The position numbers and the translations under genes were made by a program. The notes beneath the pieces were generated by a model that ran no database searches, was not told the DNA's origin, and worked only from the letters and a program-made list of their open reading frames with translations. Below, piece by piece: positions 1-10,672 of a stretch of DNA of 64,000 nt (position 1 is its first letter; each line of letters begins with the position of its first letter). Origin of the DNA: Thalassia testudinum (Eukaryota > Streptophyta > Magnoliopsida > Alismatales > Hydrocharitaceae); contig JAZHRO010000063.1 in NCBI GenBank assembly GCA_037157565.1, positions 154,740,501 to 154,804,500 on the forward strand, written 5' to 3'.

Positions 1-50
1 CTTTAAGTATTAATAAAATCTGTTAAAGTATGGAACCATAACTAGAACCT

Positions 51-205
51 AGGGCATTCAATGAATCCTAGGAATGAGAAATATATGGAATGATAGCTCC
101 TAGGTGTTGCATGAATCCTAGGGCCGGAAAACTAGATTGTATGATAGATCCTAGGATATGGCATGAATCGTAGGATGGAAAAACTAGTGGAATGTATATT
201 ACTGC
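51..205 (+). repeat. Degenerate tandem repeat, about 60-bp period
   Basis: Units containing ATGAATCCTAGG followed by a variable stretch and GATAG(A/C)TCCTAGG recur about three times. The copies are imperfect. They lie inside the partial LTR at the left edge. Confidence 0.5.
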
Positions 206-424
206 AGTCTTGGAAAAATGGAAAGGAATATATAAAGCTGCCTGTAAATTTAATTAACAGCTGCCTGTTATGCATAAAGAAACTTGTTTGAGATCATGGA
301 ATTTGAGAACGTGAATCTGGAAAGTGAAACATATGATGTTCTGAGATAAAGAGCTGGAACCCTACGGGGAATTAGGAGTGGAACTCCTAGAAAGAAAAGG
401 AATGGAACTGAGATGTAGTTTGTA

Positions 425-650
425 CTGTCTCTTGGGTACGCAGTACCAAGGGAAGTACCTGTACCTGTTTTAGTGCAGAGTGGGGCCAGCCGCCCCAGGG
501 ACCCGGGGTTAGGATTGGCCGCTCTGTACCGACTTGTTGGCCCTCGTGTACGTAGTACCGAGGAGAGCTAGTAGTGTTAGGAGAGTCCTAGCTACCCCAC
601 GGGCCCTGGGGTTCTGCTAGCCTCCTTCTCCGACTTGTTAGGCCCACTAG
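425..650 (+). repeat. Two diverged direct repeats of about 110 bp
   Basis: Copy 1 (about 430-540) and copy 2 (about 541-650) both run from GTACGYAGTACCRAGG through a CCC(C)AGGG/CCCTGGGG block to CCGACTTGTTRGGCC. The order of the short blocks is conserved, although the spacer sequence has diverged. Confidence 0.55.
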
Positions 651-1533
651 GGCAAACCAGGGTAGTCAGGCGAGGGTGCGTGGACTGTGGAGGGGCAAGG
701 CCCCGGTTTGGTTACTGTAGAGGGGTTGGACCCCTGTTTCTGAGAGGGCTCTGCCCTGGTTCCGTGCTGTGCTTTGGGCGCACCCGTTAACGGAAACGAC
801 TGACCGCGTGCCAGTGCGGGCTAGCTACCTGTGCGTTTATCGCGCGTGCCGTAGTCACCGTTACGTCTGTCAGTGACCTTGGGGTGGTTGACTGAGGGTA
901 GGATCACCACGGGGGACTCTCCCGGCCAGGAGAGCACCACGTGCTACTTCTACTTTTGGAAAAGACTGCAATCAAGATCGTCCCACGAGGACATCCGAGA
1001 TCAAGTAAAGGATCTGAGAAGTAAATGAAATAGTGAGAAAAATTGAAAGATGTAAATAAAGGAAGTAATAGAACATAACAGCTACTGTACACTCTACTGT
1101 TGCCTTTAGTTAGTTTGCCACTCTACTCAGTGTTTTGCTGACGTGTTACACTCGTTACCTTTTTCAGGACCAGGTGTTGAGTAGCCAGGGTCGGCGGCTG
1201 CAGAGGACGCTGGGCCGAGTAGGGTCCAGTAGAGTTACCCCAGCTTTGTACCCCTTTTTGTTTCTGTTCTAGTGAGTAGTTTCTGTTTCCGCTGTACCTT
1301 CTTTACCTGCAGTTTTTGTTATATGATAAATGTTGTTTTACTGTTGTGGTGGTGCCTACTGTAGTAGTTTCTTTCCTTACTACTGTACTTTCTTACTGTT
1401 AGTTATATTCATGCTGAATGTGGTTTATTTTACTGTCTTTTGGTTACTTCCTCGTTAGACGACTGGGTCTTGGGATTAGTCGAGTCGGTCCGGTTCTCGT
1501 GTCTCGTAGGGACTCGGGAATCGGGTCGTTACA

Positions 1534-1882
1534 CTTTGGTGGTATGGTTTAAAAACATGTATTTCTTTTCTATGGAATATATTTTAGGACCATGTTAGAT
1601 GTTGGTTTTAGGTTTAGGTTTAGTTAATTGTGTGACATTAAAACCTAAATCTTGTGTTAGTTTTAGTTTTAATTATTTGAATTATCTTTTGTTTGGGTTT
1701 AGGTTTTAAGTTTTGGTTTAGAGTTAGGATTTATACATTACTTTAGATTTAGGGTTAACACATATGTATGGCTTAATTGTGTCTGTACTAGCTAGTTTAA
1801 CTTTAGTATTAAATTAATTGTTGAGGTTTTTAATAGCATAGAAGTTAGTAATTTAAGCTATTATGTGTTTTTGAAATTCCAG
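1534..1882 (+). other. AT-rich intron-like stretch of the CACTA element
   Basis: No coding frame is visible. The sequence is T- and G-rich with runs related to GGTTTAGG. It ends in a pyrimidine-poor AG acceptor-like site at 1882, before a short conserved-looking exon. Confidence 0.3.
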
Positions 1883-1914
1883 GTTGTTCGCAATAGACAC
1901 TCGAAGGCTTTGGA
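1883..1914 (+). pseudogene. Probable short transposase exon remnant
   Basis: The 32-bp piece is flanked by a CAG acceptor-like end and a GTAAGT donor-like start. Read in frame it gives VVRNRHSKALE, resembling the charged segment before the coiled coil in plant CACTA transposases. The resemblance is from memory and unverified. Confidence 0.35.
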
Positions 1915-2377
1915 GGTAAGTTTTAAAAACATCTATTTATTTTTTGTGGTATATATTTTAGGACAATGTTAGATGAGAGGGGTGTCCACAAATTACATTT
2001 TGTGTACAAGAATTTTTTTGTAATATTTTAGGACCATGTTAGATGTGGGGTGTGCCCAAATATATATTACGTTTTGTTGAATTTTTGGTGTGGTGTGCTC
2101 ATTTTTGTGTACTTTAAATGCATTGTTAGGATTTTATTACATGTAGGGTGCACCCATGTACTATCTCTGAATTGAATTGATTGTGTGTTGTGTTGTTTTA
2201 TGGATTGTTTTATTACATATGGAAATGCTATTTTATTGGAAAAGTTAAATATATAAAGGGAAACTCTATAGAAATTTTTAAAAATTCATTAATCTTAATA
2301 GTTTGGGGGGTGCTTTATGGTTTTAGTTATTTAATTGATTTTGTAATTAAAACATGATTATTATAATTGTTAGAGAC
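1915..2377 (+). other. AT-rich intron-like stretch with an internal repeat
   Basis: It starts with GTAAGT. The phrase ATATTTTAGGACMATGTTAGAT occurs at about 1947 and 2023, and also upstream at about 1580, each followed by GGGGTGYCCA-like text in the later copies, so this is a degenerate dispersed repeat. No gene is seen. Confidence 0.3.
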
Positions 2378-2630
2378 ATACAATTGTTGAAAGGGAATAT
2401 GCACACGAGGCAAACACTGCAAGAGGAAAACCAACAAACATTGCATAAGCTCGAAAATGTCACGACAAAGTTGGATCAACAAGCTCAAGCCTAGTAGGAT
2501 ACAAGAAAATTTATGCAGGAGCAGAGAGCTCAAATGTAGGAGATGATGTAGCTTATACGAGGAGGATCCACACTTCACACCATTTTTAGCCTCGTAGAGG
2601 TGATGATTTTGGTGGTGGCAGAGTAGGTAT
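2378..2630 (+). pseudogene. Degenerate CACTA transposase C-terminal coiled coil
   Basis: One frame reads as a glutamine-rich helical segment: LQEENQQTLHKLENVTTKL, then DQQAQA, several stop codons, and KFMQEQRAQM. Such Q/E/L-rich coiled coils end the transposases of many plant CACTA elements. The frame has at least four stops, so it is not functional. The frame ends in a glycine-rich tail (DDFGGG) that breaks off at the LTR start at 2631. A frame resuming near 51026 would add a few codons and a TAG. I see no catalytic (DDE) part in the window. Confidence 0.5.
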
Positions 2631-2859
2631 TGATAAACTCCAATTTATCATCATTCTTATGCCCCAAAACTAACGTAGGTCTTAGGGTTTTAACTCCACA
2701 AATGGGTTTTTGGGCTGCATTTAAGCATTTACCTAGGATAGGCATGCATTGCATTTTAATGTATTTTTGATGCATTTATCTGAGTTTTAGGATTAAGCAA
2801 AATGTCAGATCCCACACATCTTGGCACTCAAGAAAGCTGAAGATGAAGAAGAAGCTCCT

Positions 2860-3485
2860 ATCAGCCGGATCCTAGTTTGATCCAGCTCATTTCAACTGAA
2901 TCCTAGCTAGATCGAGCTCATCCCAGTTGGATCCCAACTCCTTCTAGCTGGATCAACTCACCCTTAGCTCCATTTAGCTCACCTCAGTTGGATGGTAGCT
3001 CAAACTAGCTAAAGACAGCTGATCCTAGCTCCATTCCAACTCTTCCAGCTCAGAAGAGTTCACTAGAAGTTTTACCTAACTAGGACTAGCTACTACTATC
3101 AACTAGCTAGACCTGATCAACTGAAGATGACCTTAACAAGCTCAGGCCAACTCAAGTCTAGCTGCCGGGGACTCCACTTAGCTCAACTTAGTTGAGCTAA
3201 GCTACCTTATCTACTCCAGCTAACCAGGCCCTCCTCAGGATGTCAAACCCAGCTCACCTCAGCTTACATCAGAAGAAGCCAGCTCATCTTAGCTTGCCTT
3301 AACAACTAGCAAAGAACTAGCAAGCTAAGCCAGGTAAGGTAGCTCCTCGTAGCTCTCTTCAGTAGCCACCAGCTCCAGTGTAGCTCAAGATGCCTACCTC
3401 CAGCTCTTCTCCCTCAAAACCCTAGCTCCAAATGCCTCCAACCCTACTCCTTACTATCAAAGCTAGCTAAGCTAGACTAGCTTAG
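2860..3485 (+). repeat. AGCT-rich degenerate repeat field
   Basis: Tens of AGCT, TAGCTC and CTAGCT words are packed into about 600 bp, many in runs such as GATCCTAGCTAGATCGAGCT. No fixed period is obvious by eye. Confidence 0.6.
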
Positions 3486-3639
3486 CTAGTCCACCTCCAT
3501 GGCACCAAAACCTACTACCCTACTACCTGAGCTCCACCAAAAAGACCACCTACTCCTACTTTATTTTGGTGCCAACTATCCCTTCCATCACCACCCTACA
3601 TCCATCATCAAAACCCATCTCCACCCTCCATTTTTTCCC

Positions 3640-3730
3640 TCCAAAATCAATACCTTGTAGAAGGTATTTTTGGAGGGAAAACCAAGGCACCTCTTCATTT
3701 CCCTCCCATCTTTCCCTCCAAAAATATCCA
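3640..3730. repeat. Inverted repeat CCCTCCAAAA / TTTTTGGAGGG
   Basis: CCCTCCAAAATC at about 3640 is mirrored by TTTTTGGAGGGA at about 3668 and repeated as CCCTCCAAAAATA at about 3714. This could fold as a hairpin in an LTR transcript. No gene is supported here; both-strand open frames at 3556-3784 are a by-product. Confidence 0.4.
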
Positions 3731-5019
3731 AACAACTTTTCATTCCCTCCAAGGAAACACCATAACCACCCGCCTTCCATCTAATAAATGCCCTATCCTA
3801 CCACCACATAATTCCCATATATCTTCTCCATTAGTTAGGTCCATCAGTATTCCACCCCATCTCCATGTCAAGGAGGTAAAAGGAGAGAAGAAGATCAAGG
3901 GGGCAACCTACCCACCCCCTTGGTGCCTTCTTCCTCTCCCTCTTCTCCCTTAGCCACGCCAAGGAGGAGGACACCTTTATCAAGAGGGGACGACTAGGTA
4001 AAGAAGGAGCCAACAAGGTGGTTGACGCCGACCTTGGAGGAGAGCTTGAAGGAAGGCCACTTGAAGAAGGAAGAGAAGGAGATCTCTTTTCAAGTGCGGG
4101 GAGACTATACTTGGAGCAAGGGCTCTCCTAAACTTCTACAGAGGGTTCATCTTCTTCTTTATCTTCTTTTATATTGTATTGACTAGTTTAGTTTCTCCTT
4201 TTCTTTTAGAAGCATTTAGCTACTTATAATTGACTTTGTTAGTAATACAAGTCATAATTGCCTTCCAAGATCATGTCCTTATCTTATTGTGTTTTTCATG
4301 TTATGCTATTATAGTGTACACACTCTCCTCTTCTAATTACCATAGGCAGACTTGCCTAGGGTGAGCTTAGAAGAGAGAACTCCATTTTTGTCACTTAGGT
4401 TTAGTGATAGGTGTAGTTGTAGCATAATTTTGTTTTGCATATCTCAAGCCCGATTGTTTTGAAAAATATAAAAACAACAAAATCAAAATCACAAAAAGAA
4501 AGTGTGGATTTAAGAGGCGAGAGAGAGAACCACTCATGTGATTAACAAATTGGCCTCCTTGGACGACCCTAGATACCCCACTATCTAGGTATTATAAATT
4601 TAAGAGTTGATTGTGGATTTATGCGTCTCAATGACACTATTTCATATAATTAACAAATCGCATGCTTCTCACTGTTGGAACCTTGTTCCATATCTTGTTT
4701 TAGTGTTAACAAAATTATTATGGATTAATGTTTGCAATTGAGTGCTTTTCAGATTTAGGTGAAGATCAAGGCAAACAGGAAGTGATGGAGGCATGATGAT
4801 TACAAAGAGAAGATGATGACAAGGAGGAGGCAAGATGACAAGGATGAGTCGAAGTGAAGAAGATCATCTTCGACCTTTAGTTTTTTAGTTTAGACTTTTT
4901 ATTTATAGAATGTATGCCTCTTAACAATGTAATGTAACTTAGATCATAAAAATAATTAGAGGTAAATTAGGATTAATATTACGATCATTTTCAAATAACG
5001 TAATTGATTAAATCACTTA

Positions 5020-5290
5020 AAAAAGGTACTTGTTAACCCACAAGTACCGATACCAAAGTTTAGTATCGGTACATGTGAGTTACAGGTTTGGGTTTTGTCA
5101 AGAAACAAACCTGTGCCCTACAAGTATCGATACTCATGATTAGTTCTGGTACTGGAGGTAATGAGTACCGGTACTAATGATCAGTACCAATACAAGTGGG
5201 TTACAGATTTGTGTTAAGAGTTTGAAACCTAAATCTAGAAGCAACAAGTACCGGTACAGGTACTTTAGTACTGGTACCAGGTAGCCATTG
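5020..5290 (+). repeat. Array of GTACCGGTAC-like palindromic motifs in the Copia LTR U3
   Basis: About ten variants of (A/G)GTACCGRTAC and its complement occur, for example AGTACCGATACC, GTATCGGTACA, GTACCGGTACTA, GTACCGGTACAGGTACT and ACTGGTACCAGG. They lie upstream of the TATA box. Confidence 0.7.
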
Positions 5291-5387
5291 GCTCAAAACT
5301 GAACAGCTAGAAAATTAATTCCAATAATATGAACGTTGGGAATTAATTCCCAACATCTAGTAGATGAGTATCCTAGATCCTAAACTC

Positions 5388-5394
5388 TATAAAA
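5388..5394 (+). promoter_or_regulatory. TATA box of the Copia LTR
   Basis: TATAAAA sits downstream of the palindrome array and is followed within about 30-40 nt by a likely start region (CTTTGTGTGTACACAAG). The position between U3 and R fits an LTR promoter. Activity is inferred only. Confidence 0.5.
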
Positions 5395-5809
5395 TGACCC
5401 TAGGACTCTTTGTGTGTACACAAGAAATAGAGAAGAAAAATTCTAGAGCTATTTTACATTTTTCCACTACATATTCAAGAGAAGGAATAGTTTGCTGCTC
5501 TAAATCTCTCTACGCTTTTGCAAACACTTCAACAACGTGTTTATCTCATGCATCTACGAAGTGATTCACGCTCATTCTAGGCTCTCAAAATTGGTATCAT
5601 CTTTTAATTATCGTTGAGAGGCTTAGGTTTTAGTTGTAAGATTCCTTTTGTCTTACACCTGTATTTCATTTGTATTTGAGCTTGTTGCTCGTTGGGTTGT
5701 AACAAATCCGTTATTGTACTTAAGTTGAGGTAACCTGTTAATTACCTTGGTTAGTAAATTGATTCTCTCGGGGTTGAGAGAATCGAGTTAAAAATCCTAA
5801 GCTGAGAGG
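5395..5809 (+). other. R-U5 part of the Copia LTR before the El-1 insertion
   Basis: No gene is supported; a 66-codon open frame at 5364-5564 begins in the LTR leader and is not conserved in any way I can see. The LTR continues at 50839. Confidence 0.5.
5805..5809 (+). repeat. Target-site duplication of El-1 (left copy)
   Basis: agagg here versus ggagg at 50834-50838, one mismatch in five. Removing El-1 rejoins a continuous Copia U5 text (AAGCTGAGAGG then CTTAGGTAGTGGAGTACCC). Confidence 0.7.
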
Positions 5810-7650
5810 TGACGAGTCGATTCTTCGCTTTTAAAGTCGTTTGTCACATAAAATGATGCTTCGTTTGTAGTTCTATGTGGTGGAAAAATCGACTAATCAA
5901 CAATTAATATAACCACTCAATTAGTAGTGGGTAGTGTCCACAGGGAGGCAATGCCCTATCTAAACTCGTAAGGGTCAAAAACCGATGTTCACTATTAATT
6001 TAGTCAAGAAACCAAATCAAAATCACTTTCAAATTAGGTAAACAATACGTGCTAATGCTGTAATAGCAATTTTCCACAACTAAAGGATATATTTTGCAAT
6101 GCAGCTTAATAAAATAATAATAAATGTTCACAATGGCACTGCATGTAAATATTAATAGTAGTTATACTGTAGCAAAACAATGGAAATTCTTCCCCTTGTC
6201 CATGCGCGAGGAAGAGGTCGTGATTGAAGGCGAGAAGCTCACCGGAGGTTGAGTGAGCCGAGGGCTATTCAATGGTGGTGGTCTCGTGGACAACGGTGGT
6301 CCAAGGCGACGACAGCGAGGAGAGGAGTGTGCACTGCAGCGAGGAGAGGTGGTCTAAGGGCAGTCAGCGGTGGTTGCAGCTCTTAGCCGCTACTGGAGAT
6401 GGAGAGGAGGCGTGTGCACTGAAAAGCTTCACGCGGATGGAGGTGGTGGATGCACAGGCCGCGCAGGTGTGCGCGGGCGCTGCTGAGCTCGGCTGTAGTG
6501 GCTGCTGCTGTGCGCTGCAGGCTGCATGCAGGGAGGTGCTGAAGGACACAGCTGCTGCTGCTGGCCACATGCTGCAACCCGCACGCTGCAGATTGCGCGC
6601 ACTCGCGGGGAAGCTGCTATGCACAGTGGCTGGGCACGTGGGCTGGAGGTGTAGTGCAGGCGTGTGCGCTGGAGGCAAAGGCCAAGGCTGCTTACTATGC
6701 ACATGGAGAGGCATGGTGGAGGCGCAAACACACGTAGAGGGGCACTTGGTGCGGGAATGGCGCTGGTGCTGAAGGTGACTGCTCATGGTGGAGATGGGCA
6801 TGCGATGCTGCGTGCTGGTGAGTGCTGCAGGAGGTGCAGTGCGCAGTTGGGAGGTGCTGCAGCTGGTACGTGTGCGCGCGGATGGCCATGCATGGTGCGC
6901 GTGGAGCAGCAACATGGATTATCATGCACGGTGTGGAGTTGGAGGTTGCTATTGTTGCACATGGGGACAGAGGATTGGGGAAGAAGATGAAGATGTCTTA
7001 ACATATGGGGCTGTGAAATTGCGGCGGCTGCGGTGGTGGATGCTGGTGATGGCGGTGAGAGTGGTGCACGCTGAGGTGCTCACGGTAATGCAAACGAGCT
7101 CCAGATGGCGATGTGGCCTGTCACGCCATATGCCCACGGTGGTGGAGGCTCGTTGCCACGATTGAGGCTGGTGGTGGTGGAGCGGACGAGAGGTCAACTC
7201 TCTGCACAGTGGTGGGTCGGGGATGGTGGCCTCTGGAGCATGGCAGCCTCCCACTCTTCCTTATCCCAGTCGAGGAGACCAGATCAACTTTTGGTGCTAC
7301 TCCTTGATTGGGCTCTTCAATGCGGTAGCTGGAGGAAGAAATGCAGTCGTTGCTCATAGAAGAAGAATAAAATAATAATAAAATATTATTTATTTATACA
7401 CAAACCCTCAACTTTTATGCTAACTTAAAATAATGCATGCAATGCACCTAATTGTTTAACTAATTAAATGAATGCAATTCTAAGTTAAGTCAAAATGCAT
7501 TTAAATATGAATTCAATGCATGAATTATGTAATTAAATTAGAAATATGAATTAATCTATTTGCATCCTAATTTATGCTAAATAGATGTTAGAATTAACTT
7601 AATGTCTAGGCACTTAAATACTTAAATAGCCTACAAATATGGGCTAATCA
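5810..7650 (-). repeat. El-1 3' LTR
   Basis: The LTR is 1.84 kb. On the minus strand it begins TGATTAGCCCATATTTGTAGG next to the polypurine tract and ends GAATCGACTCGTCA. A GC-rich block at about 6200-7300 is open in several frames on both strands; this reflects composition, and the frames are not conserved as proteins. A TATA-like TATAAATA lies at about 7392-7402. It aligns end to end with 48980-50833. Confidence 0.85.
7392..7402 (-). promoter_or_regulatory. TATA-like box of El-1 3' LTR
   Basis: On the minus strand the text GAGGGTTTGTGTATAAATA corresponds to GAGGGTTTGTATATAAATA at the same place in the El-4 LTRs, which supports a shared promoter position. Confidence 0.45.
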
Positions 7651-7666
7651 AATACCCCCATGCCTA
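7651..7666 (-). promoter_or_regulatory. El-1 polypurine tract (plus-strand primer)
   Basis: On the minus strand the sequence GGCATGGGGGTATT directly abuts the 3' LTR start, as in the El-4 copy. This is the expected site of plus-strand DNA priming. Confidence 0.75.
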
Positions 7667-7689
7667 GTTTTCTCTAGTCGCTAGCAAAA
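7667..7689 (-). other. Degenerate pre-PPT hairpin of El-1
   Basis: Minus-strand TTTTGCTAG, loop CGA, then CTAGAGAAAA: the CTAG/CTAG core is kept and the outer stem carries a bulge. Intact versions occur in El-2, El-4 and El-6. Confidence 0.5.
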
Positions 7690-8065
7690 TCAAGGAAAAC
7701 CTAGCAGTCCAAGTTAACTAGCCAACCCAATCGGTCTTCCTTTAGAAACATATTTAGTTCAGACTTTAAACCTAAGATTCTCAAGTAGTTGTTAAGTTAC
7801 AGACTAGGTCGGCTAAAGACAGGTTGCAGGCATAAGTTTTCCTGATTTCTGACTCTACCCTAAGGTTTATTGATCCCTGAGATTAAAGCATCCATGCTTG
7901 TGCATTGGTCTGAGTTACTTGAGTTAAAGGAAAAAGGATTTTTTTTTTTAATAATATATATATATTCTTGTTTGATTCCTCTAAGCCTAACCTCGGATCA
8001 GCTATCCACACGGTCTGTGTAGGATTCATTATCCCCATCACCGTACCTCGAATGGTGCCTGGCTT

Positions 8066-8195
8066 TCGCTGCTTTGAGATAGCACTGCCCATAGCGACCC
8101 TAAAAACTCCTGGCAATCGACACTTCGAGATAGTATCGCCCATGGATTTCTTAAGAGAATTCAGGACTGTGGCAATCGACACTTCGAGATAGGGC
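8066..8195 (-). other. Tandem stem-loop module, El-1 copy
   Basis: Three units share the loop text ATCTCGA/ATCTCAA. The best is 8118-8138 (minus-strand stem CGATACT with AGTGTCG, one G-U pair). The unit 8070-8084 pairs TGCT with AGCA. The unit near 8177-8196 is weakly paired. The same array occurs in El-4 and El-5. Confidence 0.6.
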
Positions 8196-8854
8196 TACCC
8201 ATGGTACCTGAACTGCACAATGCACTTACATGCCCCCAATAGGATGGATATCCTAAGAGACAAGTGCCGAGGAGGTAATATATTATCGTCGCATTCTCAA
8301 GGTGAGTATATACTCCACCTCTCCTGCGGCAGGAACTCTTCCAATCAAATTGTGTTTTCAAGCCTCTCCTAAGTCAAAACTACGAGAACCAAATTTCTTT
8401 TATGAAATGAATTAAGGTGATTACTTACTTACACAAGACCAAGTGTGTGAAATTTGGATGCTTAGGTTACAAGGACCCGTAAACCAAAAGGTAGAACAAG
8501 ACTCGAGGTACTACCCCACCTTTTAACTCAAACCCTAGCTTTCCTTCCTCAACCTCCTGAGGAATGGTCCACAACTTAACTCTTACTTAAGTTTTTAAGT
8601 CCACAAAGGACCCTAAAGGTCTAAAGCTAGTAGCTCACTTAGCTTCTAAAGTTCGACCCTAGAACCAACTTAGTGTCACCTAGAGTTCTGATTTGCTTAA
8701 GAATACAGGACGTAGCCAGTTAAGCTCAAAACTTTTTTTTAATTATTTAATTATTATTATTATTTATTATTATTATTTTTCAATGCAAATGTATGCAATG
8801 CAGAATGCTTTAATTAAATGCATGAATGTACTATGCTATGTATATCCCCAAGTA

Positions 8855-8868
8855 CACCCCCCCATGCC
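8855..8868 (-). promoter_or_regulatory. Second, internal G-run (central PPT-like) of El-1
   Basis: Minus-strand GGCATGGGGGGGTG, nearly identical to the real polypurine tract next to the LTR but about 1.2 kb upstream of it. Confidence 0.55.
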
Positions 8869-8876
8869 TAAAATCT

Positions 8877-8892
8877 GCAATGTTGTCATTGC
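8877..8892 (-). other. Post-coding hairpin of El-1
   Basis: Minus-strand stem GCAATG, loop ACAA, stem CATTGC, located 20 nt after the stop codon of the El-1 frame and followed by GGCATGGGGGGGTG (8868 down to 8855). It is the counterpart of hairpins in five other elements. Confidence 0.65.
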
Positions 8893-8912
8893 ATAGAAGG
8901 ATATTACCTGGG

Positions 8913-9171
8913 TTAGAGATGGGCTGCCGTTCTTTTGTTAGCAGCCGAGTAGCCAAAGAACTTGCAAACAGGTTCAAGGATCATAGAAATAGGCCCTAAA
9001 AATGAGCAAAGTAATGCCAGCCAAGAAAATAGGTAACCTACGATGTTGGCGAGCTGATGATGAATCCCGATAGCAAATGCTCGCCCAACCAGGATGGGAA
9101 TAAAATCTTCCCAAGTCACCAGAAGATGTTCTAAAGGATAAACTAGCATAAAAACCTCCAAAGGGGTAGGG
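8913..9171 (-). pseudogene. C-terminal part of the El-1 frame (after the El-2 insertion)
   Basis: When El-2 and one copy of its target duplication are left out, the frame ending at 45967 continues without shift into this segment, giving codons of about 565-649 and a stop at 8913-8915. It contains a 23-residue hydrophobic stretch, about codons 607-629 (begins IVGYLFSWLALL), which looks like a membrane helix, and a short basic end (ANKRTAAHL). No similarity to gag, pol or any family I recognise. The first strong hairpin of the 3' region lies 20 nt downstream. I cannot say what the protein does; a membrane-anchored or envelope-like role is speculation. Confidence 0.7.
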
Positions 9172-9176
9172 GGAGG
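9172..9176 (+). repeat. Target-site duplication of El-2 (left copy)
   Basis: ggagg, identical to 45962-45966 on the other side of El-2. Confidence 0.85.
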
Positions 9177-9869
9177 TGGTCCCAGACCCGAATAGGTTGT
9201 TAATATGATGATTTTATCATTGAAGTGTGTATAGTGGTTAACCTAAATCAGACCTAACCATCTCTTTACAAATTTTTTTTTACCTGGCCGACTCAATTTT
9301 ATCTTGGTCACTTTTAGGCCCAAGGTCAGCCTCAGGGAAGTGGGGTTACAAGACAAGTTTGTACACCTTTCCTACAATGAGTCTCTTCCGTTCGTTTATT
9401 GTGTTTTTGGTGTTTTTCTCTTTAAGATTTTTTTCTTATAATCTTTGTCCTTGAGGCACACCCTCAAAATTAAGTTCTTGGCTTTGAGCCAAATCAGGGT
9501 TCCAAAACGGGTCTTGCCAATTCGCAAGACGGATTACCTGCAAGTCAAGGATTATCTTTTCTCTTTTATATATTTTTTTAATCTTTTTATTGCCATGCAA
9601 GAGAAATAGAAATAAAGTAAATATCGTATAGATATATGTATATACTATATATGTATAAAGGGGTGGGGGTGGAGGCGACGATGGAGTGTAGCACGGTGTC
9701 GAGTTGGTCGTCGTCTAGAAAGATGCAACCAATAGGATGTGGTGCCGTGTGGAGTGTAGGATGGATGGTGGAAGATGAGTGTGACCACGCTTTTTGTACG
9801 CATGTATCGGGGAATATCAGCAACTGGTGCACATATTCCCGCGATACCTTGTATGGTAAATAATGTGAA

Positions 9870-10269
9870 ACTATATATATATATATGTATATATGTAAAT
9901 ATATCTATATGTATATATATATATGGTTATAGATATATAGGTATATATATATATGTAGTTATATATGTATATATGTATATGTATATATATATAGGTATGT
10001 AAATATATATGTAAGTATATGTATAGATAGATATATGTATAGATCTATCTATATATATATGTATATATTTATATATATATGTATGTATATGATACTATAT
10101 AGATGTTTATATATATATGTGTATGTATATAGTAATATATGTATATATAGATATATGTAGATAAGTATATATATATATGTATATAAAGTTATAGATATAT
10201 ATATGTATACATATGTATATATATAAGTATATGTGTATATATATTTGTATATATATATATAAGTATATA

Positions 10270-10310
<41 letters not shown>

Positions 10311-10590
10311 ATGGACTACTACATAGTTATATAAGTACTAATATATGTAGAGATATATGTATATATATATATGTATATGTACATATGTAAATATATATAT
10401 ATGTATATATAGAAGTATATAGATATATATATATGTATGTATGTATACTAATACATAATCATATAGGTACTACAATATGTATAAATATAAGTATATATAT
10501 ATATATGTATATATATATACATGTATATAAATATATGTATATATATCAATATATATATATATGTATGTATATAATAGTGTATAGGTGTGT
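9870..10590. repeat. Long ATATGTATAT microsatellite in El-2 3' LTR
   Basis: About 700 bp of TA/GTATA repeats with scattered interruptions. The interruptions (for example GGTTATAGATATATAGG and ACTATATAGATGTTTATAT) occur in the same order in the other LTR. Confidence 0.85.
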
Positions 10591-10634
10591 GTGTGTATGA
10601 AAGCGTGAGTGTATGTGTGTGAGTGTCGGTAAAG

Positions 10635-10672
10635 AGATAGCGAGAGAGTGCTGTGAGAGAGAGAGAGCGCTG
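10635..10672. repeat. GA-rich microsatellite
   Basis: AGCGAGAGAGTGCTGTGAGAGAGAGAGAGC. The matching site in the other LTR (44467-44511) has a longer GA run, so the array has changed length since insertion. Confidence 0.7.

Larger units (their letters stand above)
1..1533. mobile_element. Partial LTR, chromovirus (Tekay/Del)-like, right end only
   Basis: No coding potential is seen. The stretch ends in ...GTCGTTACA at 1533 and is followed by TTGGTGGTAT, a weak match to the initiator-Met primer-binding site TGGTATCAGAGC. Plant chromovirus LTRs commonly end in a GTTACA-type sequence followed by such a site, so I read this as the right part of an LTR whose start lies left of the window. It contains internal repeats, listed separately. 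No internal retroelement coding follows, so it may be a solo or truncated copy. It appears to lie inside the CACTA element. The family assignment is inference from the terminus only. Confidence 0.4.
2631..4672 (+). mobile_element. Probable solo LTR (Ty3-type), left part; right end about 51025-51049
   Basis: The start TGATAAACT is inversely repeated as AGTTTATCA at 51041-51049, on the far side of the nested block. Near its right side (4552-4570) it carries GCCTCCTTGGACGACCC, like the U5 phrase GCCTCCCTGTGGATACGACCC in El-4 and found at a similar distance from the LTR end (about 120 nt). It has no coding. It interrupts the CACTA transposase tail. No clean target duplication was found: the left flank is ggtat, the right flank is atcat if the end is 51049, and a ggtat occurs at 51026. 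Boundaries are therefore uncertain. Confidence 0.4.
7690..8912 (-). other. El-1 3' non-coding region
   Basis: Colinear with El-4 30490-31570 in opposite orientation. It holds the stem-loop module (8066-8195). The remainder is AT-rich with no supported gene. A short open frame at 8693-8896 is in low-complexity AT sequence and is ignored. Confidence 0.65.

Noticed and set aside
1600..1765. Telomere-like GGTTTAGG words
   Set aside because: Only short degenerate words; never a clean run of TTTAGGG, and they lie in an intron-like AT-rich stretch.
3556..4016. Open frames on both strands
   Set aside because: Caused by CCCTCC/GGAGGG low complexity and purine-rich LTR sequence.
6272..7359. Many overlapping open frames on both strands
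   Set aside because: They lie in the GC-rich part of the El-1 3' LTR, overlap each other in most frames, and have no recognisable domain. The 5' LTR copy (49400-50490) does not preserve them.
9775..10002. Tyr/Ile-rich open frames (also 43931-44248)
   Set aside because: Translation of the AT microsatellite.
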